From Comamonadaceae bacterium (lineage in GTDB: Bacteria; Pseudomonadota; Gammaproteobacteria; Burkholderiales; Burkholderiaceae_C), in contig CANJQN010000011.1 of NCBI GenBank assembly GCA_947476465.1, forward strand, positions 1-64,000: a stretch of 64,000 nt of DNA, read 5' to 3'. Under the pieces are notes generated by a model. That model did no database searches, was not told where the DNA came from, and saw only the letters and a program-made list of their open reading frames with translations. Both the position numbers and the translations under genes were made by a program. Positions within the stretch are counted from its first letter, which is position 1, and each line of letters opens with the position of its first letter. Below, piece by piece: positions 7,528 through 16,975 of this stretch.

Positions 7528-8703
7528 TCAGAACGGCGCGATGCCCAGCAGGGCGCAGGCCCGCAGGGCTGTGTCGCGCACGGCCGGCACCGAGGCGCCG
7601 GTGACGTTCAGGTGGCCCATCTTGCGGGCGCGGCGCGCATCGGTCTTGCCGTACAGGTGCAGGTGGCTGCCGGGCAGGGCCAGAACAGCGGCCCAGTCGG
7701 GCTCGACCGGCAGCTGCGCGCCTTCACGCCACCAAATGTCGCCCAGCAGGTTCAGCATGATCGCCGGGCTGTGCTGGCGCGGCGCCACCAGCGGCAAGCC
7801 GGCCAGCGTACGCACCTGCAGCTCGAACTGCGAGATGTCGCTGGCGTCCAGGCTCCAGTGGCCGCTGTTGTGCGGTCGCGGCGCCATCTCGTTGACCACC
7901 AGCGAGCCATCTTCCAGCACGAAAAATTCGACGCACAGGACACCGACGTACCCAAGGCCCTGCGCGATGGCGTGGGCGGCCTCGGTGGCCTGGGCGGCGC
8001 GCTCGGGCGACAGCACACCGTCGAAGACTTCGGTGACGGCCAGGATGCCGTCACGGTGCAGGTTGCGCTGGGGCGGCAGATGGACCGTGTGGCCGTCCGC
8101 GCCGCGCGCCACCACGACCGAGCATTCGAACGCGAGCGGCAGGCGCTGCTCGAGCACGCAGGGCACGCGGTTCATGCCGTCCCAGGCGCTGACCAGTTCG
8201 GCGGCGCTGTGCACCGTGGCCTGGCCCTTGCCGTCGTAGCCCAGACGAGCGGTCTTGAGGATGCCGGGGAACAGCGAGGCGGGCACCGCCCGCAGCTGCT
8301 CGGGCGTCTCGATCACTGCATGGGGCGCGCAGGGCACGCCGCAGCGGGTGAAGTGGGCTTTTTCGCGGATGCGGTCCTGGGCGATGGCCACGGCCTGGCC
8401 GCCGGGCGCCACTGACCGGTGCCCGGCCAGCTGGTCGAGCGCCTGCGCCGGCACGTTCTCGAACTCGGTGGTGATGGCGTCGGCCACCCGGGCCAGCTCG
8501 GCCAGGCCCTTGGTGTCAAGGTAGTCGGCGTGGATGTGCCGGTGGCTCACGCGCCCGGCGGGGCTGGCGGCGTCCGGGTCGAGCACGGCCGTGAAATAGC
8601 CCATGCGCTGGGCGGCGTGCACGAACATGCGGCCCAGCTGGCCGCCACCGAGCACCCCCAGGGTGGCACCCGGCAGCAACACTGGGCGCGAAGAAACATT
8701 CAT
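7528..8703 (-). CDS. purK: 5-(carboxyamino)imidazole ribonucleotide synthase PurK
   Basis: An ATP-grasp enzyme that carboxylates AIR to N5-CAIR in purine synthesis. The 391-residue protein opens with the nucleotide-binding LGVLGGGQLGRM motif near residue 13 and keeps the ATP-grasp core (KTARLGYDGKGQ, EFFVLEDGSLVVNEMAPRPHNSGH). It follows purE on the minus strand with a 24-base gap, as expected for a purEK unit. Confidence 0.95.
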   Translation of the reverse strand: MNVSSRPVLLPGATLGVLGGGQLGRMFVHAAQRMGYFTAVLDPDAASPAGRVSHRHIHADYLDTKGLAELARVADAITTEFENVPAQALDQLAGHRSVAPGGQAVAIAQDRIREKAHFTRCGVPCAPHAVIETPEQLRAVPASLFPGILKTARLGYDGKGQATVHSAAELVSAWDGMNRVPCVLEQRLPLAFECSVVVARGADGHTVHLPPQRNLHRDGILAVTEVFDGVLSPERAAQATEAAHAIAQGLGYVGVLCVEFFVLEDGSLVVNEMAPRPHNSGHWSLDASDISQFELQVRTLAGLPLVAPRQHSPAIMLNLLGDIWWREGAQLPVEPDWAAVLALPGSHLHLYGKTDARRARKMGHLNVTGASVPAVRDTALRACALLGIAPF

Positions 8704-8727
8704 GGGGTGGCGCTCAGAGTTGCGCGC

Positions 8728-9222
8728 TCATGCGGCAGGCGGCAGGGTGGTGGCGCGGGCCACCTCGGTCTGCCGGGCGCGGAAGGCGTCGAGCCGGGCG
8801 CGCAGGGCCGGGTCGGCGGTGGCGAGCATGGCGACGACGAACAAGGCGGCATTGGCGGCGCCGGCCTGGCCGATGGCGAAGGTGGCCACCGGAATGCCTT
8901 TGGGCATTTGCACGATGCTGTGCAGGGAATCGACCCCCGACAGGTGCTTGCTGGCCACGGGAACGCCCAGCACCGGCACGGTGGTCTTGGCCGCCAGCAT
9001 GCCCGGCAGATGGGCCGCGCCACCGGCGCCTGCGATGATGGCCTTGAGCCCTCGCCCGGCGGCGGCCTCGGCGTAGGCGAACATGTCGTCGGGCATTCGG
9101 TGGGCTGAGACAACAAGGGACTCATGCGCGACGCCGAATTCCTGGAGAATCGCGACTGCGTGTTGCATCGTGTCCCAGTCGCTGCCGGAACCCATGACCA
9201 CGCCAACCTGAACCATGCTCAT
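8728..9222 (-). CDS. purE: N5-carboxyaminoimidazole ribonucleotide mutase PurE
   Basis: Converts N5-CAIR, the product of the adjacent purK, to CAIR. Class I PurE signatures are visible: [11 protein letters not shown] near the N terminus, the SAHRMPD loop, and [13 protein letters not shown] use the ATG at 9222, which gives MSMVQVG and a 164-residue product; an ATG two codons later and a TTG at 9234 are alternatives. It lies divergent from the cnoX-like gene; an AT-rich island at about 9238-9252 probably carries both promoters. Confidence 0.93.
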   Translation of the reverse strand: MSMVQVGVVMGSGSDWDTMQHAVAILQEFGVAHESLVVSAHRMPDDMFAYAEAAAGRGLKAIIAGAGGAAHLPGMLAAKTTVPVLGVPVASKHLSGVDSLHSIVQMPKGIPVATFAIGQAGAANAALFVVAMLATADPALRARLDAFRARQTEVARATTLPPAA

Positions 9223-9273
9223 ACCTGCGCCCAAAAGGTATGAATTTTAAGTTGCAACCCCGAACGAGCCTGA

Positions 9274-10179
9274 ATGATCGACGTTACCCTGGAAAACTTT
9301 GAGACCGAGGTGATCGCCGCCTCGAACGCAATCCCCGTGCTGGTGGACTTCTGGGCCCCCTGGTGCGGGCCCTGCAAGGTGATCGGGCCGCTGCTGGAAA
9401 AGCTGGAGGTGGCCTACGAGGGCCGCTTCAAGCTGGTCAAGATCGACTCCGACCAGGAGCAGCAGCTGGCCAGCGCCTTCGGCATCCGCAGCATCCCCAC
9501 CTGCATTCTCCTCAAGAACGGCCAGCCGGTGGACGGCTTCATGGGCGCCCTGCCCGAGGGCAAGCTGCGCGAGTTCCTCGACAAGAACCTGCCGCCGGCC
9601 GACGAGACGCCACAAGAGGTGGAAGCCGTCGAAGAGGCGCCGCCGCCCGACGCCGGCAGCGATGAGCACTTTGAGCAGTTGCAGCACGCGGTGGCGGCCG
9701 ACCCGGCCAACAACGACGCCCGCTTCAGCTATGTCAAGGCCCTGCTGCTGGCCGGCCGCACCGACGACGCCAAGGTGGCCTTCGCACCTGTGATTGCGCA
9801 GACCACACTGGTGCGCCGCTTCGACTCACTGGCCCGCCTGATCGAGGCGATCGACTTCGCGCAGACCCACGACAACGGCCTGGAAGTGCTGGTGCACCTG
9901 GATTCGCGCATCGGCGCCAACAAGCGCGACTTCGAGGCCCGCTTCGACCGGGCCCGCCTGCTGCTGGCGCACCAGAAGTGGACAGAGGCGATGGACGAGC
10001 TGCTGGAGATCCTGATGCGCGACAAGGCCTGGAACGAGGAGCTGGCGCGCAAGACCTACATCGCCATCCTCGACCTGATCGAGCAACCCAAACCCAAGGT
10101 GGCCGACGGTCAGATTCCGCCGGACGACCCGGTGGTGGCGACCTACCGGCGCCGGCTGTCGAGCGTGGTGCTCAGCTGA
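9274..10179 (+). CDS. Thioredoxin-domain co-chaperone (CnoX/YbbN-like)
   Basis: A 301-residue protein with an N-terminal thioredoxin domain (about 1-107) carrying an intact W30-C-G-P-C34 redox site, then an acidic linker rich in Glu, Ala and Pro (about 108-130) and a C-terminal TPR-like helical domain. This is the architecture of E. coli CnoX/YbbN, a chaperedoxin that protects substrates under oxidative stress and hands them to GroEL or DnaK. E. coli YbbN lacks the standard CxxC, while this protein has it. It sits on the plus strand inside a minus-strand glycolysis/purine run. Confidence 0.85.
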   Translation: MIDVTLENFETEVIAASNAIPVLVDFWAPWCGPCKVIGPLLEKLEVAYEGRFKLVKIDSDQEQQLASAFGIRSIPTCILLKNGQPVDGFMGALPEGKLREFLDKNLPPADETPQEVEAVEEAPPPDAGSDEHFEQLQHAVAADPANNDARFSYVKALLLAGRTDDAKVAFAPVIAQTTLVRRFDSLARLIEAIDFAQTHDNGLEVLVHLDSRIGANKRDFEARFDRARLLLAHQKWTEAMDELLEILMRDKAWNEELARKTYIAILDLIEQPKPKVADGQIPPDDPVVATYRRRLSSVVLS

Positions 10180-10398
10180 GCACCTGCCCCGCCGGTCGGC
10201 AGGTCTGTCCTCCCACAGCCAACCGCGGATGGGGCTTTGCCGGGCTCCGCGTGAGAACGCGCCGCGTGCCTTGGGCGGGCACGCTCCCCCCTGAACCCTT
10301 CGGGTTTTTAAAGGGAACCCTCCGCATGCCCGCCCAAGGCACGCGGCGCTTTCGGCGCGCGAAAGGTTTCGCTTCGGAAAGGTCTCGCTTCGGGGGGC
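10180..10398. repeat. Convergent intergenic region with a 23-bp perfect inverted repeat, probable bidirectional terminator
   Basis: Between the ends of cnoX and purC, GCGCCGCGTGCCTTGGGCGG plus GCA (10259-10281) is repeated exactly, inverted, at 10327-10349. The 45-base loop holds a small hairpin, AACCCTTCGGGTT, followed by TTTAAA, which looks like an intrinsic terminator for cnoX. The flank at 10221-10250 resembles the TTTGCCGGGC part of the 3-prime repeat family, and GCCCCCCGAAGCG follows the purC stop directly as in the other copies. Confidence 0.7.
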
Positions 10399-11307
10399 TT
10401 ACCCCGTCAAGCGTTCCAGCGCCTCACGGTACTTGGCCGCGGTTTTCACGATCACATCCTGCGGCAGGCGCGGCGCGGGCGGCGTCTTGTCCCAGGGCTG
10501 GCCGTTGATGCGCACCTGCTCGAGCCAGTCGCGCACGAACTGCTTGTCGTAGCTGGGCGGGTTCTCGCCCTTGGCGGCCGCGTCCTCGTAGCCCTCGACC
10601 GGCCAGTAGCGCGATGAATCGGGCGTGAGCACCTCGTCCATCAGCACCAGCTGGCCGAGTTCGTCCAGGCCGAACTCGAATTTGGTGTCGGCGATGATCA
10701 AGCCCTTGGTCAGCGCGATGGCGGCCGCCTCGCGGTACAGCGCCAGGCTGATGTCGCGGATTTTGCCGGCCAGTTCGGGCCCGATCATCTCGACCGTGCG
10801 CGCGAAGCTGATGTTCTCATCGTGCTCACCGGCCGCCGCCTTGGCCGCCGGGGTGTAGATCGGCTCGGGCAGGCGCGCCGAGTTGGTCAGGCCCGGCGGC
10901 AGCTTGACGCCGCAGACCGATTGGCTTTCCTGGTATTCCTTCCAGCCGCTGCCGGCCAGATAACCGCGCACCACCGCCTCGACCATGATCGGCTTGAGCC
11001 GCTTGACCAGCATGGAGCGGCCCGCCACCTGCGCGACCTCGGCCGAACTCACCACACTCTCGGCCAGCTCGCCGGTGAGGTGATTGGGGCACAGGTGACC
11101 GAGCTTGCCGAACCAGAACATCGCCATCTGCGTGAGCAGCACGCCCTTGCCCGGAATGGGCTCGCCCATGATCACGTCGAAGGCCGACAGCCGGTCGGAG
11201 GCGACCATCAGGATGCGGTCGTTGCCGACCACATAGTTGTCGCGCACCTTGCCGCGCGCCAGCAGCGGCAGCGAGGTCAGCGAAGAGGTGTGCAGGGCGT
11301 TGCTCAC
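10399..11307 (-). CDS. purC: Phosphoribosylaminoimidazole-succinocarboxamide synthase PurC
   Basis: Joins CAIR and aspartate to give SAICAR, the step after PurE. The 302-residue protein belongs to the longer (yeast-like) PurC type. Signatures include [10 protein letters not shown] near the N terminus, the SDRLSAFDV motif and [11 protein letters not shown]. The start is a GTG that overlaps the fba stop by four bases (GTGA), giving MSNALHTSS. Longer upstream reading has no family similarity. It is translationally coupled to fba. Confidence 0.94.
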   Translation of the reverse strand: MSNALHTSSLTSLPLLARGKVRDNYVVGNDRILMVASDRLSAFDVIMGEPIPGKGVLLTQMAMFWFGKLGHLCPNHLTGELAESVVSSAEVAQVAGRSMLVKRLKPIMVEAVVRGYLAGSGWKEYQESQSVCGVKLPPGLTNSARLPEPIYTPAAKAAAGEHDENISFARTVEMIGPELAGKIRDISLALYREAAAIALTKGLIIADTKFEFGLDELGQLVLMDEVLTPDSSRYWPVEGYEDAAAKGENPPSYDKQFVRDWLEQVRINGQPWDKTPPAPRLPQDVIVKTAAKYREALERLTG

Positions 11308-12368
11308 TGCACCACTTGCGCCAGCTCGCCCTTGGCGTATTTCTGGGCCACTACCTGCAAGGCGTGGCCCTTGACCTTGGCGCCTTGGCCTTCGCAGCCG
11401 AACTCGATGTAACGCTGCTTGCAGATCTGCTTGGCGGCCTCGCGCGCGGGCTTGAGCCACTCGCGAGCGTCGAACTTCTCGGGGTTCTCGGCCAGGAACT
11501 TGCGCACGGCGCCGGTCATGGCCAGTCGGATGTCGGTGTCGATGTTGATCTTGCGCACGCCGAACTTGATGGCGTGCTGGATCTCTTCGACCGGCACGCC
11601 GTAGGTTTCCTTCATCTGGCCGCCGTACTGACGGATGATGGCCAGCAGATCCTGCGGCACGGACGACGAGCCGTGCATCACCAGGTGGGTGTTGGGGATG
11701 CGGCGGTTGATTTCCTTGATGCGGTCGATGGCCAGGATGTCGCCGGTGGGCTTGCGGGTGAACTTGTAGGCGCCGTGGCTGGTGCCGATGGCAATCGCCA
11801 GGGCATCGAGCTGCGTGCGCTTGACGAAGTCGGCGGCCTGTTCGGGGTCGGTCAACAGCTGCTCGCGCGTCATGACCGCCTCGGTGCCGTGGCCGTCTTC
11901 CTTGTCGCCTTGCATGGTCTCCAGGCTGCCCAGGCAGCCCAGCTCGCCTTCAACGGTGACGCCCAGCTTGTGCGCCATGTCGACCACCTTGCGGGTGACG
12001 TCGACGTTGTAGTCGTAGCTGGCGATGGTCTTGCCATCGGCTTCCAGGCTGCCATCCATCATGACGGAGGAAAAGCCCAGGTTGATCGCGCCCTGGCACA
12101 CATCGGGGTTCTGCCCGTGGTCCTGGTGCATCACCAGGGGAATGTTCGGGTAGGCCTCGATGGCCGCCAGGATCAGGTGCTTGATGAAGGGCTCGCCGGC
12201 ATACTTGCGCGCACCGGCGCTGGCCTGAAGGATCACCGGAGCGCCGGTTTCCTTGGCCGCTTCCATCACGGCCTGCACCTGCTCGAGGTTGTTGACGTTG
12301 AAGGCCGGAATGCCATAGCCGTTTTCGGCAGCATGGTCCAGCAGTTCGCGCATGGAAACGAGAGGCAT
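11304..12368 (-). CDS. fba: Fructose-bisphosphate aldolase, class II
   Basis: A zinc-dependent aldolase (354 residues) that splits fructose-1,6-bisphosphate in glycolysis and makes it in gluconeogenesis. The start is [19 protein letters not shown]. The zinc ligands lie in the VMHQDHGQ segment and in VMHGSSS, with the phosphate-binding loop KINIDTDIR near residue 285. It follows pyk on the minus strand after a 309-base repeat-bearing gap and couples to purC through a GTGA overlap. Confidence 0.96.
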   Translation of the reverse strand: MPLVSMRELLDHAAENGYGIPAFNVNNLEQVQAVMEAAKETGAPVILQASAGARKYAGEPFIKHLILAAIEAYPNIPLVMHQDHGQNPDVCQGAINLGFSSVMMDGSLEADGKTIASYDYNVDVTRKVVDMAHKLGVTVEGELGCLGSLETMQGDKEDGHGTEAVMTREQLLTDPEQAADFVKRTQLDALAIAIGTSHGAYKFTRKPTGDILAIDRIKEINRRIPNTHLVMHGSSSVPQDLLAIIRQYGGQMKETYGVPVEEIQHAIKFGVRKINIDTDIRLAMTGAVRKFLAENPEKFDAREWLKPAREAAKQICKQRYIEFGCEGQGAKVKGHALQVVAQKYAKGELAQVVQ

Positions 12369-12516
12369 AGGTCGACTCGGATGAAAGTTGGAAAACGGGG
12401 CCAAGCCCCGCGCGGGCTGGACGATGAGGACAATTTTACCGGCCCCCGCCCACGCCGAGCCGCCCGCCAATGGCCCGGAGGGACTATCCGTGTGGTTCGG
12501 GCCAGCAGTGTCGGGG

Positions 12517-12677
12517 CCAGCGGCCACCGCGGAACTGGCTTTGCCGGGCCGCTGAGACAATGCCGCGGGACCCAGGCCCAATTCCAGGGCACCCGTGGAA
12601 CGGGCTTCGCCCGGCCACTGGGTGCGCCCCCTTGAGGGGGGGACGGCTACACGAAGTGAGCCGTATCGGGGGGGAGC
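12517..12677 (-). repeat. 3-prime repeat, copy B (after pyk), apparently composite
   Basis: The 12369-12677 gap has no gene. Its right part repeats the copy A blocks: the CGCGGAACTGGCTTTGCCGG element at 12528-12547, then a second variant of the same block (CGTGGAACGGGCTTCGCCCGG, about 12595-12615), then CGCCCCCTTGAGGGGG and finally GCCGTATCGGG next to the pyk stop. Having the first block twice suggests a duplication or insertion of one repeat unit into another. The left part (12369-12516) holds the fba leader; no other signal is clear. Confidence 0.7.
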
Positions 12678-14111
12678 CTATTCAGCCCTGACGATCCGCA
12701 GCATGTTGGTGCCGCCCGGCGCGCCCATCGGCTCGCCGCAGGTGATGACGTAGATGTCGCCGCTGCTGACGATGCCGCGGCGCTTGAGGTGGGCCTCGGC
12801 CTCGCCCAGCGCGGTGTCGCGGTCGGCGCTCTGGTCGACCAGCAGCGGCCGCACGTTGCGGTACAGGGCCATCTTGCGCTGGGTCGTCAGGCGCGGTGTG
12901 AGGGCGTAAATCGGGATGTGGATGCGGTGCCGGCTCATCCACAACGGGGTCGAGCCGGAATCGGTGAGCGCCACGATGGCCTTGCAGCCCAGGTGGTGCG
13001 CGGTGAACAGCGCGCCCATGGCGATCGACTGGTCGATGCGGTGGAAGCTCTTGCCGGTGAAGTCGGCATCGAGCGCCACGTCCTCAGCCATTTCAGCCTC
13101 GGCGCAGATGTTGGCCATCTCGATCACGGTTTCCAGCGGGTACTTGCCGGCCGCGGTTTCAGCACTGAGCATCACCGCGTCGGTGCCGTCGAGCACCGCA
13201 TTGGCCACGTCGCTCACCTCGGCGCGGGTGGGCACAGGGTTGGTGATCATGGACTCCATCATCTGGGTGGCGGTGATCACCACCCGGTCGTGCTCGCGGG
13301 CCAGGCGGATCATGCGTTTTTGCAGTGCGGGCACCGCCGCATTGCCCACTTCCACGGCCAGGTCGCCACGCGCGACCATGATGCCGTCGCTGGCCTTGAG
13401 AATGGCCTCCAGGTTGGGAATGGCCTCGGCCCGCTCGATCTTGGCGATCAGCGCCGGCTTGTGGCGGTATTCCGCGGCCGCCACGTTGCACAACTGGCGC
13501 GCCATTTCCATGTCGGTGGCGGTCTTGGGAAAGCTCACCGCCACGTAATCGGCCTGGAAGCTCATCGCGGTGCGGATGTCCTCCATGTCCTTGGCGGTGA
13601 GCGCCGGCGCGGTCAGGCCGCCGCCTTGCTTGTTGATGCCCTTGTTGTTGGACAGCTCGCCGCCGATCTTGACGGTGGTGTGCACCTGTTCGCCGCGCAC
13701 GGCTTCCACGGTCAGCACGATCAGGCCGTCATTGAGCAGCAGCACGTCGCCGGCCTTCACATCGCGCGGCAGCTCCTTGTAGTCCAGGCCCACGCCCTGC
13801 AGATCGCCCGGCTCGGCGCGCGAGGCGTCCAGCACGAACTTCATGCCGGGCTCGAGCATCACCTTGCCGTCAGCGAACCTGCCCACGCGGATCTTGGGGC
13901 CCTGCAGGTCGGCCATGATCGCCACCTCGCGGCCGGCGCGCTGTGCCGCCTCGCGCACCAGGCGCGCAAGGTCGATGTGGTCCTGCGCCTTGCCGTGGCT
14001 GAAATTGAGCCGCACCACGTTGACGCCGGCGCGAATCATCTGCTCGAGCAGTTGCGGATCGCTCGACGCAGGACCCAGGGTGGCAACGATCTTGGTGGCT
14101 CGACGGGCCAT
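12678..14111 (-). CDS. pyk: Pyruvate kinase
   Basis: Transfers phosphate from phosphoenolpyruvate to ADP, the last step of glycolysis. The 477-residue protein starts with the N-terminal strand TKIVATLGPASSD and has the substrate-binding LNFSHG and the active-site IAKIERAEAI region near residue 220, followed by the MVARGDLAVE motif. The ATG is preceded by a GAGG ribosome binding site. It is read toward fba and purC. Confidence 0.96.
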   Translation of the reverse strand: MARRATKIVATLGPASSDPQLLEQMIRAGVNVVRLNFSHGKAQDHIDLARLVREAAQRAGREVAIMADLQGPKIRVGRFADGKVMLEPGMKFVLDASRAEPGDLQGVGLDYKELPRDVKAGDVLLLNDGLIVLTVEAVRGEQVHTTVKIGGELSNNKGINKQGGGLTAPALTAKDMEDIRTAMSFQADYVAVSFPKTATDMEMARQLCNVAAAEYRHKPALIAKIERAEAIPNLEAILKASDGIMVARGDLAVEVGNAAVPALQKRMIRLAREHDRVVITATQMMESMITNPVPTRAEVSDVANAVLDGTDAVMLSAETAAGKYPLETVIEMANICAEAEMAEDVALDADFTGKSFHRIDQSIAMGALFTAHHLGCKAIVALTDSGSTPLWMSRHRIHIPIYALTPRLTTQRKMALYRNVRPLLVDQSADRDTALGEAEAHLKRRGIVSSGDIYVITCGEPMGAPGGTNMLRIVRAE

Positions 14112-14171
14112 GCAACTACCTCACGCGAAACAGGGGAGCCTATTCTCACACGCGGCTGACCTGCACAAGCG

Positions 14172-14185
14172 TTGATCCATGTCAT
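14172..14185 (+). promoter_or_regulatory. Possible FNR/ANR-type box upstream of the desaturase
   Basis: TTGATCCATGTCAT matches the FNR consensus TTGAT-N4-ATCAA perfectly in the left half and at three of five positions in the right half. It lies 65-78 bases before the proposed desaturase ATG and about 60 bases before the divergent pyk start, so it could act on either gene. One imperfect site is weak evidence. Confidence 0.3.
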
Positions 14186-14249
14186 ACGTCCGTCGCAGAC
14201 CGTGCTTAGCATCCAGTTCATCTCCCCGCGCGCCCGCGCGCAGCGCCAG

Positions 14250-15326
14250 ATGACCGAGTTCACCCCACTTCCCCCCGACGCCCCGCTACCCCATCGCAAG
14301 ATCATTCGCGAGTGGCTGATTCCGCTGTCCGCCCGTGTCACCGCCCGCGCCTTCGGGCTGCTGGCGCTCGACTACGCGTTGCTGGCTGCGGCGCTGGCTG
14401 GCACGGTGCTGCTGGAGGCCGTATGGGCCAAGCTGCTGTGCGGCCTGGCCGCCGGCTTCGTGATCGGCCGGCTGTTCATCATCGGCCACGATGCCTGCCA
14501 CCAGAGCCTGACGCCACACCGGCGCCTGAACCTCTGGCTGGGGCGCATCGCCTTCCTGCCGTCCATCACCCCCTACAGCCTGTGGGATGCCGGGCACAAC
14601 GTGGTGCACCACGGCTTCACCAACCTCAAGGGCGTCGACTTCGTCTGGGCGCCGGCCACGCCGGCCGAGTTCACCGCCATGACCGCGCTGCAGCGCCTGA
14701 CGGACCGCATCTACCGCAGCGGCTGGGCGCCGGGCCTGTACTACCTGGTGGAGATCTGGTGGAAGAAGATGTTCTTCCCCAGCCGCCGCGAGATGCCGAC
14801 CCGCCGCGCCAACTTCCTGTGGGACAACCTGCTGGTGACGGCCTGGGCCCTTCTGTGGGTCGGCTCTCTGGTGGCCGCGGCGCTGGCCACGCAGCAGTCG
14901 GTGGCCCTGGTGCTGCTGGCGGGGCTGGTGGTGCCCTACCTGTTCTGGTGTTCGATGATCGGCTTCGTGGTGTACGTTCACCACACCCATGTGCGGGTGT
15001 CCTGGCACGACGACCGCGCCACCTGGCAAAAGGCCCAGCCCTTCGTCTCGACCACCGTGCACCTGACTTTTCCCCTGCGCATCGGCGGCCTGATGCACCA
15101 CATCATGGAGCACACCGCGCACCACGTGGACATGAGCATTCCGCTGTACCGCCTGCAACAGGCCCAGGCCAAGCTGGAGGAGCTGCTGCCCGGGCGCATC
15201 ATCGTCCAGCCCTTCTCATGGCGCTGGTACTTCGACACCGCGCGCGCCTGCAAGCTGTACGACTTCGGGCGGCGTTGCTGGACGGATTACGCGGGGCAGC
15301 CGACCAGCCGGGCGGCTGTGGCCTGA
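14250..15326 (+). CDS. Membrane fatty-acid desaturase
   Basis: A 358-residue integral membrane di-iron desaturase. The three histidine boxes are present: HDACH near residue 78, HNVVHH near 115 and HTAHHVD near 289. Long hydrophobic segments flank them, as in the FA_desaturase family. I take the ATG at 14250 (MTEFTPLPPD); a longer in-frame reading to 14172 would cover the promoter region. The substrate cannot be told from sequence: acyl-lipid desaturation or a beta-carotene-type hydroxylation are both seen in this superfamily. It lies on the plus strand between the minus-strand pgk and pyk genes. Confidence 0.85.
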   Translation: MTEFTPLPPDAPLPHRKIIREWLIPLSARVTARAFGLLALDYALLAAALAGTVLLEAVWAKLLCGLAAGFVIGRLFIIGHDACHQSLTPHRRLNLWLGRIAFLPSITPYSLWDAGHNVVHHGFTNLKGVDFVWAPATPAEFTAMTALQRLTDRIYRSGWAPGLYYLVEIWWKKMFFPSRREMPTRRANFLWDNLLVTAWALLWVGSLVAAALATQQSVALVLLAGLVVPYLFWCSMIGFVVYVHHTHVRVSWHDDRATWQKAQPFVSTTVHLTFPLRIGGLMHHIMEHTAHHVDMSIPLYRLQQAQAKLEELLPGRIIVQPFSWRWYFDTARACKLYDFGRRCWTDYAGQPTSRAAVA

Positions 15327-15359
15327 GCGGCGCGAACGCGAACGCGACACCCGGAAGCG

Positions 15360-16553
15360 TCAGCCCTGCGCGCGCTTTTCGAGGATTTCGAACGCCGGCA
15401 GCTGCTTGCCTTCGAGGATCTCCAGGAAGGCGCCGCCGCCGGTCGAGATGTAGCCCACATCTTTTTCGATGCCGTACTTGGCAATCGCCGCCAGCGTGTC
15501 GCCGCCCCCCGCGATGCTGAAAGCGCTCGACTGCGCGATGGCGCGGGCGATGGTCTCGGTGCCCTTGGCGAAGGCATCGAACTCGAACACGCCCACCGGC
15601 CCGTTCCAGACGATGGTGCCGGCGGCCTTGAGCTGTTCGGCCAGGCGGGCGGCGGTCTGGGGGCCAATGTCGAGGATGAGGTCATCGTCGGCCACGTCGG
15701 TGGCGGCCTTGATGGTGGCCGGCGCATCGGCGGAGAAGGTCTTGGCCACCACCACGTCGGTGGGGATCGGCACCTCGGCGCCGCGGGCCTTCATGGCCTT
15801 GATCACGGCCCGAGCCTGGTCGACCAGATCGGCCTCGGCCAGCGACTTTCCGATCTTTAGACCGGCCGCCAGCATGAAGGTGTTGGCGATGCCACCGCCA
15901 ACGATCAGCTGGTCGACATTTTTCGCCAGCGACTGCAGGATGGTCAGCTTGGTCGACACCTTCGAGCCGGCCACGATGGCCACCAGCGGACGCCTCGGGT
16001 TGGCCAGGGCCTTGGAGATCGCGTCGATCTCGGCTGACAGCAGCGGGCCGGCGCAGGCCACCTTGGCGTACTGGGCGATGCCGTAGGTGGAGGCTTCGGC
16101 GCGATGGGCGGCGCCGAAGGCGTCGTGCACGAAGATGTCGCACAGCGCGGCCATCTTCTTCGCAAGTTCGGGGTTGTTCTTCTTTTCGCCCTTGTTGAGG
16201 CGGCAGTTTTCCAGCAGCACCAGCTGGCCGGGCTGCACCTGCACCCCGTCGACCCAGTTCGAGCGCAGCGGCACTTCGCGGCCCAGCAGCTCGCCCAGGC
16301 GTGCAGCGACCGGCGCCAGAGAATCTTCGGGCTTGAACTCGCCCTCGGTCGGGCGGCCCAGGTGGGAGGTGACCATCACCGCCGCACCGGCGTCCAGCGC
16401 CATCTGGATGCACGGGATGGACGCTCGGATACGGGTGTCTTCGGTGATTTGGCCGGCGTCGTTCTGCGGGACATTCAGGTCAGCACGGATGAAGACGCGC
16501 TGGCCGCGGGCCTTGCCCTGGGCGCACAGATCGGAAAAACGAAGAATGTTCAT
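15360..16553 (-). CDS. pgk: Phosphoglycerate kinase
   Basis: Interconverts 1,3-bisphosphoglycerate and 3-phosphoglycerate with ATP formation. The 397-residue length is normal. Visible features are the N-terminal [12 protein letters not shown] substrate loop, [11 protein letters not shown], the central [12 protein letters not shown] segment and the C-terminal [12 protein letters not shown] nucleotide site. It is read in the same direction as pyk, fba and purC, but a plus-strand desaturase separates it from pyk. A TAAAAT sequence about 50 bases before the ATG is a possible -10 box. Confidence 0.96.
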   Translation of the reverse strand: MNILRFSDLCAQGKARGQRVFIRADLNVPQNDAGQITEDTRIRASIPCIQMALDAGAAVMVTSHLGRPTEGEFKPEDSLAPVAARLGELLGREVPLRSNWVDGVQVQPGQLVLLENCRLNKGEKKNNPELAKKMAALCDIFVHDAFGAAHRAEASTYGIAQYAKVACAGPLLSAEIDAISKALANPRRPLVAIVAGSKVSTKLTILQSLAKNVDQLIVGGGIANTFMLAAGLKIGKSLAEADLVDQARAVIKAMKARGAEVPIPTDVVVAKTFSADAPATIKAATDVADDDLILDIGPQTAARLAEQLKAAGTIVWNGPVGVFEFDAFAKGTETIARAIAQSSAFSIAGGGDTLAAIAKYGIEKDVGYISTGGGAFLEILEGKQLPAFEILEKRAQG

Positions 16554-16642
16554 GAAGGCTTGCCTGGTGAGCCCGCGCGGCGGGCCGTGGCTGAACCTGC
16601 CATTTTAAGAAGCGCCGGGTTGCCGCGGGCTCGACGGCACGT

Positions 16643-16975
16643 TCAATGCCAGCCCAGGCCGATGTACAGCGGCGTGTACACCGCCATGCCCACCACCATG
16701 GTCAGCAGCACGTCACGGCGCCAGAAATACACCGCTGTGGCGACGACCGCGCCGAACAGGCGGGCGTCTTGCCAGGTGTGAATCAGCTCCCCCTTGGCGA
16801 TCAGGACTTCGGGCAGCACCACCCCGGCCAGGGCCGCGATAGGCGCATAGGGCAGGCCGCGCTCAACCCACGCGGGCAGCCGCCAGGACCGGTCGGAGAT
16901 GAAGAAGAAGCACCGGGTCACCAGGGAGACACAGGCCAGGCCGACGATGATGGCCAGCGTCCAGAGGTCGGTCAC
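16643..16975 (-). CDS. azlD: Branched-chain amino acid exporter, small subunit AzlD
   Basis: A 110-residue polytopic membrane protein of the AzlD family that pairs with AzlC to export branched-chain amino acids. It begins at a GTG overlapping the azlC stop by four bases (GTGA) and reads MTDLWTLAIIVGLACVSL. Three to four hydrophobic segments fit the family, with the RCFFF motif near residue 22. The azlC-azlD order and coupling strongly support the call. Confidence 0.88.
   Translation of the reverse strand: MTDLWTLAIIVGLACVSLVTRCFFFISDRSWRLPAWVERGLPYAPIAALAGVVLPEVLIAKGELIHTWQDARLFGAVVATAVYFWRRDVLLTMVVGMAVYTPLYIGLGWH

Noticed and set aside
9223..9234. TTG start for purE at 9234
   Set aside because: The ATG at 9222 gives the usual PurE N-terminal length; the TTG has no better ribosome binding site.
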